A stretch of 64,000 nucleotides of DNA, from positions 35,363 to 99,362 of IMG/VR virus record IMGVR_UViG_3300032249_000925; one strand, given 5' to 3'. Every line of letters starts with the position of its first letter. Position 1 is the stretch's first letter. The translations under genes and the position numbers were made by a program. This DNA is from a virus. Shown here piece by piece: positions 1 to 6,374 of the stretch. The notes under the pieces are model-generated. The model saw only the letters and a program-made list of their open reading frames with translations. It searched no databases and was not told the origin of the DNA.

Positions 1-141
1 CGGCGCGGTTTGGCTATGCAGTGTAATCTTAACGCACTGTTCAACCACTAAGTTGCCAAACTTTTGAAGCGTGTCGTCATTAACACCTTGGGTAGTAAAA
101 CCCGCTTGCTGGTGCAACAGCTTCCACTGCTCACTAAACAT
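1..141 (-). CDS. Small phage protein of unknown function (3' part off the window)
   Basis: The reading frame starts at an ATG at 141 and runs off the left edge, so only about 47 N-terminal residues are visible. The start overlaps the stop of the upstream gene by 8 bases, as in the rest of this minus-strand string. The stretch LQKFGNLVVEQCVKI resembles the 'FAELIVREC' helix of short conserved proteins in many large tailed phages; that resemblance is from memory. No function can be assigned. Confidence 0.6.
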   Translation of the reverse strand, partial: MFSEQWKLLHQQAGFTTQGVNDDTLQKFGNLVVEQCVKITLHSQTAP

Positions 142-283
142 TGTTGTCACTTTCTTCGTGCATATCAACCACGCTTTGTAACACGTTGTTGATTAGCTGG
201 TTTAAGGTAATGTCCTGCTCATGTGCTAGCCGCATTAACCTAAAAAGTTCGTTATCGTCAAGATCTAGTTCAATGGTTTCCAT
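134..283 (-). CDS. Small ribbon-helix-helix-like protein, 49 aa
   Basis: The ATG at 283 forms TAATG with the stop of the upstream gene and has a GGGAG ribosome binding site, so it is preferred over the longer open frame. The protein begins with a short strand (METIELDL) followed by two predicted helices around ITLNQLINNVL, the layout of a ribbon-helix-helix (Arc/CopG) fold. If correct it would be a small DNA-binding protein, but at 49 residues this is an inference from pattern only. Confidence 0.55.
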   Translation of the reverse strand: METIELDLDDNELFRLMRLAHEQDITLNQLINNVLQSVVDMHEESDNNV

Positions 284-471
284 TAGTGATAGTCTCCCAT
301 ACAGTGTTGGATTAGGTAATTGTATACTGGTGTGTGGTCTAAGATCCATTGACCCTCAGGCGTTAAACCTCCAAAAGCTTTGTTTGGTGAGTGCCACCAA
401 GCCCTAACAAAGTCCGGGCCTAATAGTCCCTCTAGCATTAAGTCACAGCGTTGTTTTAAAATTTCTTGCAT
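283..471 (-). CDS. Short protein resembling the Xre/MbcA/ParS toxin-binding domain, 62 aa
   Basis: The start at 471 overlaps the previous stop (TAATG). The segment WWHSPNKAFGGLTPEGQWI resembles the 'W..SPN.AFGG.TP' signature of the Xre/MbcA/ParS toxin-binding domain (old DUF2384). Only this C-terminal domain is present: there is no N-terminal helix-turn-helix and no RES-type toxin next to it. It lies directly upstream of the ribbon-helix-helix-like gene. Whether it antagonises a host toxin or has been co-opted for another task cannot be told. Confidence 0.55.
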   Translation of the reverse strand: MQEILKQRCDLMLEGLLGPDFVRAWWHSPNKAFGGLTPEGQWILDHTPVYNYLIQHCMGDYH

Positions 472-845
472 TAAGAGTGTTCCACATAAGTATCCCAAGT
501 AATCTTAGGGTTGTCACGTTCGTATAGTTCTACTAGCTGGTCTAGTGTCCAAACGTCGTCAGTTTCAAAGGTATCCAGCCAGCGACCAAACCTGCACCAG
601 TCTAGACTAAGCATAGGCGGCACACCAAGTTCCTCGCCGCGTGGGTCACTAGTGCCCATCACATCAATTCTACCACAACTATAGTTGTCAGTAATTAATT
701 CCATTTTGTAGTGCTCACCAGCTTTGCGTCCAGTATATGGATTGTCCTGTTCTTGTACGTGATGTTCTAGTGTGGTCAAACCGCGCTTACGATACCAGTC
801 TAGGCTGACTGGCCCCATCCAGTTTGTAGAGTACTTAACCTTCAT
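471..845 (-). CDS. Hypothetical protein, 124 aa
   Basis: Start ATG at 845 overlaps the stop of the upstream gene as ATGA, suggesting translational coupling. The protein is soluble, acidic and rich in Trp and Asp, with no signal peptide or membrane segment. I recognise no catalytic motif. It sits in a run of overlapping small genes read from the promoter at 2276-2304. Confidence 0.7.
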   Translation of the reverse strand: MKVKYSTNWMGPVSLDWYRKRGLTTLEHHVQEQDNPYTGRKAGEHYKMELITDNYSCGRIDVMGTSDPRGEELGVPPMLSLDWCRFGRWLDTFETDDVWTLDQLVELYERDNPKITWDTYVEHS

Positions 846-1177
846 GCTATTAACCAGTTAATTTTGTCTTTGAGCATTATAGTTTCAATACCATCATACT
901 CCTTGATAATAAACTCCTGCCCCTGTTTAATCCAGGTCAACTTAAGGCCATCAAATCCGCGAAAGGCAACTTCTGGATGTGCGTGCTCAAGGTATAAACG
1001 GGCAGCATACTCAGCCTCGTGCTCTTGTTCGCTACCACAATCAGTGCCCAACCAGCGCAAGTAGTGACCAATAAGTTCACGATCAAACATAGTTTCAGGA
1101 TACCAAGTAGCCCAAGCCGTGCCCCAATCGTCGCTGTGGATAATGGCTACTTCACCGTTTAACACATATTTTTGCAT
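842..1177 (-). CDS. Hypothetical protein, 111 aa
   Basis: Start at 1177 forms TAATG with the preceding stop. The product is Trp-rich and acidic with no membrane segment or recognised motif. Its neighbours on both sides overlap it, so it belongs to one polycistronic unit. Confidence 0.7.
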   Translation of the reverse strand: MQKYVLNGEVAIIHSDDWGTAWATWYPETMFDRELIGHYLRWLGTDCGSEQEHEAEYAARLYLEHAHPEVAFRGFDGLKLTWIKQGQEFIIKEYDGIETIMLKDKINWLIA

Positions 1178-1452
1178 TAGTTTAGGTTCCTGTTAGGTGG
1201 TTCGTTGTCTAAAAAGTCTATAAGCTTTTGTTGCATTTCGGGAGACAGTTCTTGGAAACTATCCTCAGTAACTGGGCGACTTTGCTTAGCAAATTCGCCC
1301 GACTTAAACATACGCTGAAGTTCTGCAATAAATTCGTCTAGCTCGGCCTGCGTACCGTCAAATTCGTCAAAACAACCCGGCGCAAATTCTAGTTGCATTT
1401 GTTCAGGATTAGAGTCTTCAGGCTCAGTAATATCATCAAACTTTCGCATCAT
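1177..1452 (-). CDS. Acidic hypothetical protein, 91 aa
   Basis: Two consecutive ATG codons (1452 and 1449) follow an AGGAG site; spacing favours the second slightly. The protein is strongly acidic (many Glu and Asp) and has no recognisable domain. The start lies inside the 3' end of the upstream 46-residue gene in another frame. Confidence 0.65.
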   Translation of the reverse strand: MMRKFDDITEPEDSNPEQMQLEFAPGCFDEFDGTQAELDEFIAELQRMFKSGEFAKQSRPVTEDSFQELSPEMQQKLIDFLDNEPPNRNLN

Positions 1453-1576
1453 CAGACTCCTGTTTTTTATCCAACAACCACGTCATATGCTCGATTTCAT
1501 CCCAGTAAAGCTGCAGTGCAGTGATGCGGTCTACTTGGTACAATTCCATTACTGCTTCTAGTGCTTGTTTGTTCAT
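1436..1576 (-). CDS. Small hypothetical protein, 46 aa
   Basis: An ATG at 1576 with a GGAGAA site 7 bases upstream opens a 46-codon frame ending in TGA at 1436-1438. Its start overlaps the previous stop (TGATG), and its end overlaps the start of the next gene by 17 bases. The sequence looks helical (LEAVMELYQVDRITALQLYW). The overlap chain and ribosome binding site support it as real. Confidence 0.6.
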   Translation of the reverse strand: MNKQALEAVMELYQVDRITALQLYWDEIEHMTWLLDKKQESDDAKV

Positions 1577-1737
1577 CAGTCTAATTCTCCAGTAGGTACA
1601 CCGGTGCACACAAGAATATCTGCAAGCATATACAGTGCTTCAAGAATCTCGGCATCAGTTAAAAAATCTTTAAGTGGACTACCACATTGTTCCTGCCATA
1701 CAGCATGGACAACTTTTTCTGCTAAATGTTTATTCAC
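1576..1737 (-). CDS. Small hypothetical protein with GTG start, 53 aa
   Basis: A GTG at 1737 preceded by GGAG within the end of the upstream gene opens a 53-codon frame that ends in TGATG, sharing its stop with the next start. It is acidic and probably helical. No function is recognised. Confidence 0.6.
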   Translation of the reverse strand: MNKHLAEKVVHAVWQEQCGSPLKDFLTDAEILEALYMLADILVCTGVPTGELD

Positions 1738-1909
1738 CGCGCAACTCCTTATCCTGTTTGCCTACTTCGTAGGCAGCTTTAAGCCACGGCAGCATTTTGT
1801 CATACAACTCTTCGTTGTTGCCAAGATCCTCCAGCAGTCGCTCAGCACGAAAACCAAAGCCTTCTAGCTCATAAAACCAGGCGTAAAACGCCTCTAAATT
1901 ATTCGGCAT
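1730..1909 (-). CDS. Small hypothetical protein, 59 aa
   Basis: The ATG at 1909 follows a strong GGAGG site 7 bases upstream. The 59-residue product is helical and charged, with an aromatic N-terminal segment (AFYAWFYELEGFGF). It overlaps both neighbours by a few bases. No domain is recognised. Confidence 0.65.
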   Translation of the reverse strand: MPNNLEAFYAWFYELEGFGFRAERLLEDLGNNEELYDKMLPWLKAAYEVGKQDKELRGE

Positions 1910-2093
1910 TGTTATCCTCCACTACTTCCCACATACGCATATAAAAATGATTACCGTAGCTTTCACGTACTTCGTCAGGATAACCTGCCCAGTACAGCCA
2001 GTTGTCTACATCCGGATCTTTAGTGCTATCCCAGATCTGCGGAAATCCATACCGCCAACCGCCCGGCGGGTCAATCCATAGTTTTTTAGTCAT
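1899..2093 (-). CDS. Conserved small phage protein, 64 aa
   Basis: The protein begins MTKKLWIDPPGGWRYGFP, an N-terminal signature I associate with small uncharacterised proteins of many large tailed phages. It is rich in Trp and Tyr. Start ATG overlaps the upstream stop as ATGA. Function unknown. Confidence 0.7.
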   Translation of the reverse strand: MTKKLWIDPPGGWRYGFPQIWDSTKDPDVDNWLYWAGYPDEVRESYGNHFYMRMWEVVEDNNAE

Positions 2094-2248
2094 ATAGTTT
2101 TACCGTCCTTAAGTTTACATTCGCCAACAGCTTTACTAGCACAACGACTAAACTTTACACACCAATCGTTATATGTTTTAGCCAGGTTAGAACCTGGTGG
2201 ATGGCCCGCATTATGATGATGTTTACAGTCCTTACAATGTTTGTTCAC
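2090..2248 (-). CDS. Cysteine/histidine-rich small protein, 52 aa
   Basis: I place the start at a GTG (2248) because an AAAAGGG site lies just upstream, whereas the longer open frame runs back over the promoter at 2276-2304. The product carries HCKDCKHHH followed by three more cysteines, which suggests a small metal-binding knuckle. It is the first gene after the promoter. Confidence 0.6.
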   Translation of the reverse strand: MNKHCKDCKHHHNAGHPPGSNLAKTYNDWCVKFSRCASKAVGECKLKDGKTI

Positions 2249-2275
2249 TGCTATGCCCTTTTCAAAGTATAATAT

Positions 2276-2304
2276 ATTATAGCACAAACACAAAGGGCAT
2301 TCAA
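2276..2304 (-). promoter_or_regulatory. Sigma70-type promoter (minus strand)
   Basis: TTGAAT (2299-2304) and TATAAT (2276-2281) are separated by exactly 17 bases and point at the small genes below 2248. The -35 box lies inside the stem of the hairpin at 2295-2330. Confidence 0.8.
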
Positions 2305-2330
2305 CTGCAAAATATTGCCGCTGAATGCCC
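2295..2330 (-). terminator. Hairpin, probable intrinsic terminator overlapping a promoter
   Basis: A 9-bp perfect stem (GGGCATTCA with TGAATGCCC) is followed on the minus strand by the T-rich TTTGTGTTTGTG. It would end the transcript carrying the 62-aa gene while the same DNA supplies the -35 box of the next promoter. The 18-base loop is long, so terminator strength is uncertain. Confidence 0.55.
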
Positions 2331-2338
2331 CCAAGGTG

Positions 2339-2527
2339 TTACTGATACTTATCTTCTGGTGGTTCAAACTCAAACCATTCGTGCACTTCATTCATTACAT
2401 TATGTAGTACTTGCTCAACAATTTGATCTCTACTAGGTTGTTCTGTGTACTTAAAGCTGCGGTAAACGCCGGTTTGTACGCCGTCTTCAATGCAACGCTC
2501 TAGTAGTTTTAATATGTTAGCTTTCAT
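2339..2527 (-). CDS. Hypothetical protein, 62 aa
   Basis: A small, acidic, helical protein with no cysteine pairs other than Cys12. It is followed closely by the hairpin at 2295-2330, which makes it the last gene of its transcript. No function recognised. Confidence 0.65.
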   Translation of the reverse strand: MKANILKLLERCIEDGVQTGVYRSFKYTEQPSRDQIVEQVLHNVMNEVHEWFEFEPPEDKYQ

Positions 2528-2538
2528 ACATACCTCAA

Positions 2539-2613
2539 TTATTTTCTAGCAGGACAATTCCGGCCCTCTTTACAGTTATGATTACAGGGCGGGCAAGTTT
2601 TAGTGTAGTCCAT
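2539..2613 (-). CDS. Cysteine-rich micro-protein, 24 aa
   Basis: The frame starts at ATG 2613 inside the end of the upstream gene and encodes 24 residues with CPPC, NHNC and NCPARK. The CPPC...C...CP pattern recalls tiny Cys-rich peptides annotated in other large phages. No clear ribosome binding site is seen, so expression would rely on coupling to the overlapping gene. Treat as probable, not certain. Confidence 0.45.
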   Translation of the reverse strand: MDYTKTCPPCNHNCKEGRNCPARK

Positions 2614-2869
2614 AGTGTTTAAGAATTGCTTGATCAACTTTTTCCTCGTCTAATAGTGCTAATTTAGCTTGTAGTGCACATTGCCTAATAATGTTTTCAC
2701 CAAACAACATTAACATTAGTTCAATTTTTTGTTCTTCTGAAAACTTTGCCAGTTGCGGATTGTTTAGCTGCATATGTGCACTGTAGGCAGCTTCCTGCAT
2801 AGGCTTAGGCATTTGAGGAATTTGTGGCTTTTGTTGTGGCAATAGTTGTTGTAATACTTGATCAATCAT
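2600..2869 (-). CDS. Hypothetical protein, 89 aa
   Basis: A Gln/Pro-rich N-terminus (about residues 8-25) is followed by a helical region. The start overlaps the preceding stop (TGATG). No motif recognised. Confidence 0.65.
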   Translation of the reverse strand: MIDQVLQQLLPQQKPQIPQMPKPMQEAAYSAHMQLNNPQLAKFSEEQKIELMLMLFGENIIRQCALQAKLALLDEEKVDQAILKHYGLH

Positions 2870-3072
2870 CGGACTAGGCCGCCTTTGTTGTTAATACCCT
2901 TAAGGTCATTGAGGTTAAATACAGGAAAATAGTGTCCTTTATGCATTGGTACAATAGTACGAGTAACCTGCTTGCTAGCAGCTTCACCACAAGGCATACA
3001 CAATTTTTTAGTGTGTTTAAGTGCCCAACGGCGCGGATCTACTGGTTCATCACAACGGCGACAATTATGCAT
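2866..3072 (-). CDS. Zinc-finger-like small phage protein, 68 aa
   Basis: Two CxxC pairs (CRRC at 4-7 and CMPC at about 25-28) flank a basic linker with PVDPRRWAL. The arrangement is that of a small zinc ribbon, similar to short proteins common in tailed phages. It overlaps the upstream gene by 8 bases. Function unknown; nucleic-acid binding is a reasonable guess. Confidence 0.7.
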   Translation of the reverse strand: MHNCRRCDEPVDPRRWALKHTKKLCMPCGEAASKQVTRTIVPMHKGHYFPVFNLNDLKGINNKGGLVR

Positions 3073-3244
3073 TTGTTTTATCTTTAGTGTGGTTTTTAAT
3101 CTGTTCGTATTGCTCTGGAGTTAGTGGCCCATCGTCTTCAGGATAATGCGGCTGCTGTTGTTGCATCATACGGTATACACGATTACGGCTAGTTCGTTGA
3201 CTTGCAACACTCATCATTTGTTGCAGTATTTGACGTTTACGCAT
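3065..3244 (-). CDS. Basic, Gln-rich small protein, 59 aa
   Basis: ATG 3244 opens a 59-codon frame overlapping genes on both sides (8 bases each). The first 27 residues are basic (MRKRQ...RTSRNRVYRMM), then a glutamine run, then an acidic tail. This charge split suggests nucleic-acid contact but nothing more specific. Confidence 0.6.
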   Translation of the reverse strand: MRKRQILQQMMSVASQRTSRNRVYRMMQQQQPHYPEDDGPLTPEQYEQIKNHTKDKTNA

Positions 3245-3581
3245 TATTATCTCTGTTTATTAACTGCTTAGTAAGTTTTTTAATATGATTGTATAGTAGA
3301 TTATATACTCCACGCTGCCCCGGCAGCCAATCTGGTTTTAGCATTAGTGTAGTTTCTTCGTCTTTGGTAACTAGAATTGGTTTATCTTCGCCGTTAAACC
3401 AACGTATTTTGCACATAACAAGTGTACATATTGGAGGATTTGCTGGATTACCTTCATCGTCTTTTTCCGGACCTAAAGCTAAGCGAATCCCACCAGTTTG
3501 TTCTACTTTATCAAGTACAGTTCTTGGTAAGTCAACTACCGTAATCGGTTCAAAATCTTTAGTATAAATAACAACATTCAC
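3237..3581 (-). CDS. Hypothetical protein with GTG start, 114 aa
   Basis: The start is GTG at 3581 with AGGA 6 bases upstream, directly behind the promoter at 3606-3634. The protein is beta-rich by inspection (MNVVIYTKDFEPITVVDLP at the start) and has no recognised motif. It resembles small conserved phage proteins of unknown role. Confidence 0.65.
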   Translation of the reverse strand: MNVVIYTKDFEPITVVDLPRTVLDKVEQTGGIRLALGPEKDDEGNPANPPICTLVMCKIRWFNGEDKPILVTKDEETTLMLKPDWLPGQRGVYNLLYNHIKKLTKQLINRDNNA

Positions 3582-3605
3582 GGTAAGTCCTCACTAACAA
3601 ATAAT

Positions 3606-3634
3606 ATTATAGCAGGATTAGCTATAAAAATCAA
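3606..3634 (-). promoter_or_regulatory. Sigma70-type promoter (minus strand)
   Basis: TTGATT (3629-3634), 17 bases, TATAAT (3606-3611). It lies in the gap just after thyX and drives the small-gene string beginning at 3581. Confidence 0.8.
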
Positions 3635-3636
3635 GA

Positions 3637-4317
3637 TTAAATACTAAAAGTTTCTTCTGAAATGGTTTCTGGAAAAAACGCATTTACAGTAACGGGCGCA
3701 ACTAACCTAAGTTGTTGTAGCACTAGCTTGGCAATTTCACGATGTTCTTTTTGTGTAGTAATATCCAGGCGTTGCTGTAGGTAAAAAATCCAACTGCGCA
3801 GTGTACCATTCATGTACATTTTACTAGGCGTTAAGCCCTCAGGTAATATGGCTCTGGCCTGCTCTTTGGCTATACCATGATCTAATGCCCACTCATAGAC
3901 TTCAGTAGTTTTTCTAATAAGTGTATCTTGCAGAATTTCCCATTGATATGCTGTTTGTCTTTGCTTATCATTGTTGTAGTCAGTATCAATTGATGCTTGA
4001 CGATTTTTTAAATCTTGAAACCTACACTCGCGTTGCTGTAATTTGCCTAGGCTATTTACATCTGCATAGCGCTGCGAAAACTCTTGAAAACTAAAACTAC
4101 GATGGCGCAAAATCTGTCGGGCAATATCACGGGTAGTAGTAATTTCCAAACACACATTAGCCATTTCAAATGGTGACACATGTCCGTGTTTGATCATGTA
4201 CTGCAATAATCCAGTAATATTTTTATTGTCTTGATTTTTAGGATTACTGACTCTAGCAATGTAAGCAATTTGCTCGTCAATATCCGGTGTTGCCCATTTA
4301 ATTTTAACTTCTTGCAT
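3637..4317 (-). CDS. thyX: Flavin-dependent thymidylate synthase
   Basis: ThyX makes dTMP from dUMP using methylenetetrahydrofolate and NADPH with FAD. The diagnostic motif RHRxxSxxExSxRY is complete at residues 71-84. I start at ATG 4317 because AGGA lies just upstream and the longer frame would run into the upstream gene; this gives 226 residues, normal for the family. It supplies thymidylate for the phage replisome together with the class II ribonucleotide reductase in this window. It is probably cotranscribed with the cell wall hydrolase gene from the promoter at 4801-4829. Confidence 0.95.
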   Translation of the reverse strand: MQEVKIKWATPDIDEQIAYIARVSNPKNQDNKNITGLLQYMIKHGHVSPFEMANVCLEITTTRDIARQILRHRSFSFQEFSQRYADVNSLGKLQQRECRFQDLKNRQASIDTDYNNDKQRQTAYQWEILQDTLIRKTTEVYEWALDHGIAKEQARAILPEGLTPSKMYMNGTLRSWIFYLQQRLDITTQKEHREIAKLVLQQLRLVAPVTVNAFFPETISEETFSI

Positions 4318-4324
4318 TTGCGTC

Positions 4325-4762
4325 CTATGTATAAAATACGTGATTACCAATTTTATCTGTGCGTTCTAGCCTGCGCCAATTGGGCTTGACTTTTGTGTTG
4401 TGATAGTACATAGCAGGTGTTGTTGACACTTCTGGATTTAACATTACTAGTTTAGCTAAGTGTAGGCTTTCTGTCCAAGCCTGTTTATCTAAAATAGGCT
4501 TGTATTTACTTTTAGTCCAACTAAACTGCCCACGTTGATAAACTACACCACAAATACTGTCGCGAAATTTACCGCTAGCAACTCTATTAAGCGTAACTTT
4601 AGCTACTGCTAGTTTTCCACGAAGTGATTCTCCACGAGCTTCGTGATAAATATTTTTAGCCAAACAAACAGTTTCGTCATTATAAACCCAAGACTTAGGT
4701 ATAGGTGCTGAATCAATTAATTGTGGAAATGCTAACAAGCTTAATATTAGGAATTTTATCAT
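4325..4762 (-). CDS. SleB-type cell wall hydrolase with signal sequence (endolysin candidate)
   Basis: After a hydrophobic N-terminus (MIKFLILSLLAFPQLIDSA, likely signal or signal-anchor) the protein shows the Hydrolase_2/SleB core: CLAKNIYHEARGE (about residues 33-45, catalytic Glu among E41/E45), then KLAVAKVTLNRV and a QFSW motif. Members cleave peptidoglycan. Its location next to thyX, far from the spanins, means the phage carries two separate peptidoglycan hydrolases (see 37896-38851). This one may act in lysis or in wall remodelling during infection. Confidence 0.85.
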   Translation of the reverse strand: MIKFLILSLLAFPQLIDSAPIPKSWVYNDETVCLAKNIYHEARGESLRGKLAVAKVTLNRVASGKFRDSICGVVYQRGQFSWTKSKYKPILDKQAWTESLHLAKLVMLNPEVSTTPAMYYHNTKVKPNWRRLERTDKIGNHVFYT

Positions 4763-4800
4763 TGTTATACCCTAAATTTTTGTTAAATTTAACACTATTA

Positions 4801-4829
4801 ATTATAGCATAGGCAATAAACAAAATCAA
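4801..4829 (-). promoter_or_regulatory. Sigma70-type promoter (minus strand)
   Basis: TTGATT (4824-4829), 17 bases, TATAAT (4801-4806). It drives the hydrolase-thyX unit and is divergent from the plus-strand promoter at 4869-4898. Confidence 0.8.
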
Positions 4830-4868
4830 GTTAATTTTGTTAAACCCAGTGTTAAAAAAATTTACATA

Positions 4869-4898
4869 TTGTTTTTTGTTTATTGGTTATGTTATAAT
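4869..4898 (+). promoter_or_regulatory. Sigma70-type promoter, extended -10
   Basis: TATAAT at 4893-4898 is preceded by TGT, an extended -10. A weak TTGTTT -35 lies 18 bases upstream. It is the first plus-strand promoter after the divergent switch point. Confidence 0.6.
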
Positions 4899-4920
4899 TT
4901 ACAAAATCAGGAGAATTATA

Positions 4921-5097
4921 ATGGACAATTATGTTGAACAACTAGAAAGGTTAATTGTTAAAGAGCTGCTGCCAGTATATGAAAAATATAATTGCGAACA
5001 TGGATTAACTAATAGTAATAATATACCTGAAAATTTATTGCAAAACATAAAACGCAAACAACAAATACCTGCGTTGCTAAAACCAAAACAAATTTAA
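4921..5097 (+). CDS. Hypothetical protein, 58 aa
   Basis: ATG 4921 has AGGAG upstream and follows the promoter at 4869-4898; the longer frame begins inside the promoter and is rejected. The protein is helical with a basic C-terminus. No motif recognised. Confidence 0.65.
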   Translation: MDNYVEQLERLIVKELLPVYEKYNCEHGLTNSNNIPENLLQNIKRKQQIPALLKPKQI

Positions 5098-5099
5098 AG

Positions 5100-5128
5100 T
5101 TGACAACAAAAACAAAGTGTTGTATAAT
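5100..5128 (+). promoter_or_regulatory. Perfect-consensus sigma70 promoter
   Basis: TTGACA (5100-5105), 17 bases, TATAAT (5123-5128): an exact consensus match. It drives the dATP/dGTP diphosphohydrolase-like gene and probably the genes through hsp20. Confidence 0.9.
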
Positions 5129-5161
5129 ATTAAAACTATCCACTTATTTATTTAAATTATA

Positions 5162-5611
5162 ATGACTACCACTTTTACCACAAAGCTTCCAGAAATTAAT
5201 ACTACATTTAACACAATGGACGGCCCTGTTACTATTCCGGCTTTTAAAGCCGAAGACCTTAAACAACAAAAGTTTCAATTTACTAATGTTAGCTTTACAA
5301 CAAACGCATTAAAATATGACGAAGACAAGCCGCCAATGAATTTACTAAGCCGAGAAGCCTTAGAGCAAACCGCAAAAGTAATGGCATTTGGCAAAGAAAA
5401 GTATGATGCACACAATTGGCGCAAAGGCTTTGCCTGGAGCCGACCCTTAAGCGCAGCAATGCGGCATATTATGGCATTTAACGATGGCGAAAACAAAGAC
5501 CCCGAATCGGGCTTATCGCATCTAGCACATGCTGCTTGCTGTATTATGTTCCTTTTAGAATTTGAGAAAACTCACCAAGAACTAGATGATCGTTTCAAAC
5601 CAATTAAATAA
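5162..5611 (+). CDS. Putative dATP/dGTP diphosphohydrolase (DUF5664 family)
   Basis: The C-terminal 100 residues carry the family pattern: KYDEDKPPMNLL, then FGKEKYDAHNWRKGF (about residues 76-90), then AMRHIMAFNDGENKDPESGLSHLAHAAC split over two helices. Family members hydrolyse dATP/dGTP to monophosphates or are annotated so in phages, with metal bound by His/Glu/Asp of the last helices. About 45 N-terminal residues look like a disordered extension. Possible roles are dNTP pool balancing or supplying precursor nucleotides; no PurZ homologue (2-aminoadenine pathway) is seen in the window. No Shine-Dalgarno site is visible before ATG 5162. Confidence 0.75.
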   Translation: MTTTFTTKLPEINTTFNTMDGPVTIPAFKAEDLKQQKFQFTNVSFTTNALKYDEDKPPMNLLSREALEQTAKVMAFGKEKYDAHNWRKGFAWSRPLSAAMRHIMAFNDGENKDPESGLSHLAHAACCIMFLLEFEKTHQELDDRFKPIK

Positions 5612-5816
5612 TAAACTTGTTCGTGAACTTGTAGGCACTAGAAAAGACTTAGCTGCCGCTTGTGAAGATTTAGGCCTTAGCTTTGAACAAGTAACAAAAC
5701 AAGGCGGGCCCGGTGTACCACAGTGTACACACTGCGGCCGCTGGGAATTTAAACTAATCCCAGACTTAGACAATAATCCAATCTGCAAGTACTGCAGAGA
5801 CATAGAAGGTATGTAA
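5586..5816 (+). CDS. Zinc-ribbon protein, 76 aa
   Basis: The N-terminal half is helical (LVRELVGTRKDLAAACEDLG); the C-terminal half has CTHC and CKYC, a two-knuckle zinc ribbon. It overlaps the upstream gene by 26 bases. This looks like a small nucleic-acid-binding or adaptor protein; function unknown. Confidence 0.65.
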   Translation: MIVSNQLNNKLVRELVGTRKDLAAACEDLGLSFEQVTKQGGPGVPQCTHCGRWEFKLIPDLDNNPICKYCRDIEGM

Positions 5817-5898
5817 TTATTTTTGCAATAGCCTATTTAGGTATTGCACAACCCCGGGCTATGTGCCCATAACACAATCTTGCTTTTAGGAGATTTCG
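5817..5898 (+). promoter_or_regulatory. ROSE-like RNA thermometer in the hsp20 leader (candidate)
   Basis: Three hairpins fill the 82-base leader. Hairpin I pairs 5824-5830 with 5842-5848 and continues inward. Hairpin II pairs GGGC (5856-5859) with GCCC (5865-5868). Hairpin III pairs AATC (5876-5879) with GATT (5892-5895), and inside it TTGCT (5880-5884) faces AGGA (5888-5891), burying the Shine-Dalgarno site with one extra G. The UYGCU-versus-AGGA pairing with an unpaired G directly before a small heat shock gene is the defining pattern of ROSE thermosensors. Seen in sequence; thermal function is inferred. Confidence 0.65.
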
Positions 5899-6315
5899 AT
5901 GACTTTTGATGTTAGACTATTAAATCGTGCCCTGGTTGGGTTTGATGACTTTTTTAATGCTTTTGAAACACGCCATGCAAATCAGCTAAACACTAACTAT
6001 CCTCCATATAATGTAATTAAATTTGGTGAAAATGACTACATTATTGAAATGGCGGTCGCTGGTTTTAAACGTGATGAAATTACTATTGAACTAGAAAATG
6101 ATGTGCTTAGTATTCGTGGTGTTAAACGCGATCAGAAACCGGATACTGCACAGTATATATACCATGGACTAGGCAGTCGTGGATTTCAACGACAGTTTAC
6201 ACTGCATAATAACTTAGTAATAAAAGATGCCATCTTAGAAGATGGTATTCTTAAAGTACTAATCTTACACGTAATTCCAGAGGATAAAAAACCAAAACTA
6301 ATTAAGATTAACTAA
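5899..6315 (+). CDS. hsp20: Small heat shock protein, Hsp20/IbpA family
   Basis: A 138-residue alpha-crystallin protein: NYPPYNVIKFGENDYIIEMA begins the domain at about residue 34, followed by GFKRDEI, the LSIRGVK strand and the GILKVLI strand of the conserved C-terminal region. The end, PKLIKIN, looks like the short I-x-I type tail used for oligomerisation. Small Hsps hold unfolding proteins in a refoldable state; phage copies are thought to help virion assembly or scaffold maturation. AGGAG sits 6 bases before ATG 5899 and appears sequestered in a ROSE-like hairpin. Confidence 0.93.
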   Translation: MTFDVRLLNRALVGFDDFFNAFETRHANQLNTNYPPYNVIKFGENDYIIEMAVAGFKRDEITIELENDVLSIRGVKRDQKPDTAQYIYHGLGSRGFQRQFTLHNNLVIKDAILEDGILKVLILHVIPEDKKPKLIKIN

Positions 6316-6324
6316 AAACTAATC

Positions 6325-6353
6325 TTGACAGGGCGGGTATAATTTGTTATAAT
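6325..6353 (+). promoter_or_regulatory. Perfect-consensus sigma70 promoter
   Basis: TTGACA (6325-6330), 17 bases, TATAAT (6348-6353). A second TATAAT at 6338-6343 lies inside the spacer but has no matching -35. Confidence 0.9.
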
Positions 6354-6374
6354 ATATCTTTATCGGAGAATATT

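Noticed and set aside
4325-4762. SAR-endolysin as main lysis protein
   Set aside because: Not adjacent to holin or spanins, and the hydrophobic start ends in a cleavable-looking SA-P context; the lysis cassette at 37896-39500 is the better candidate. Its exact role stays open.
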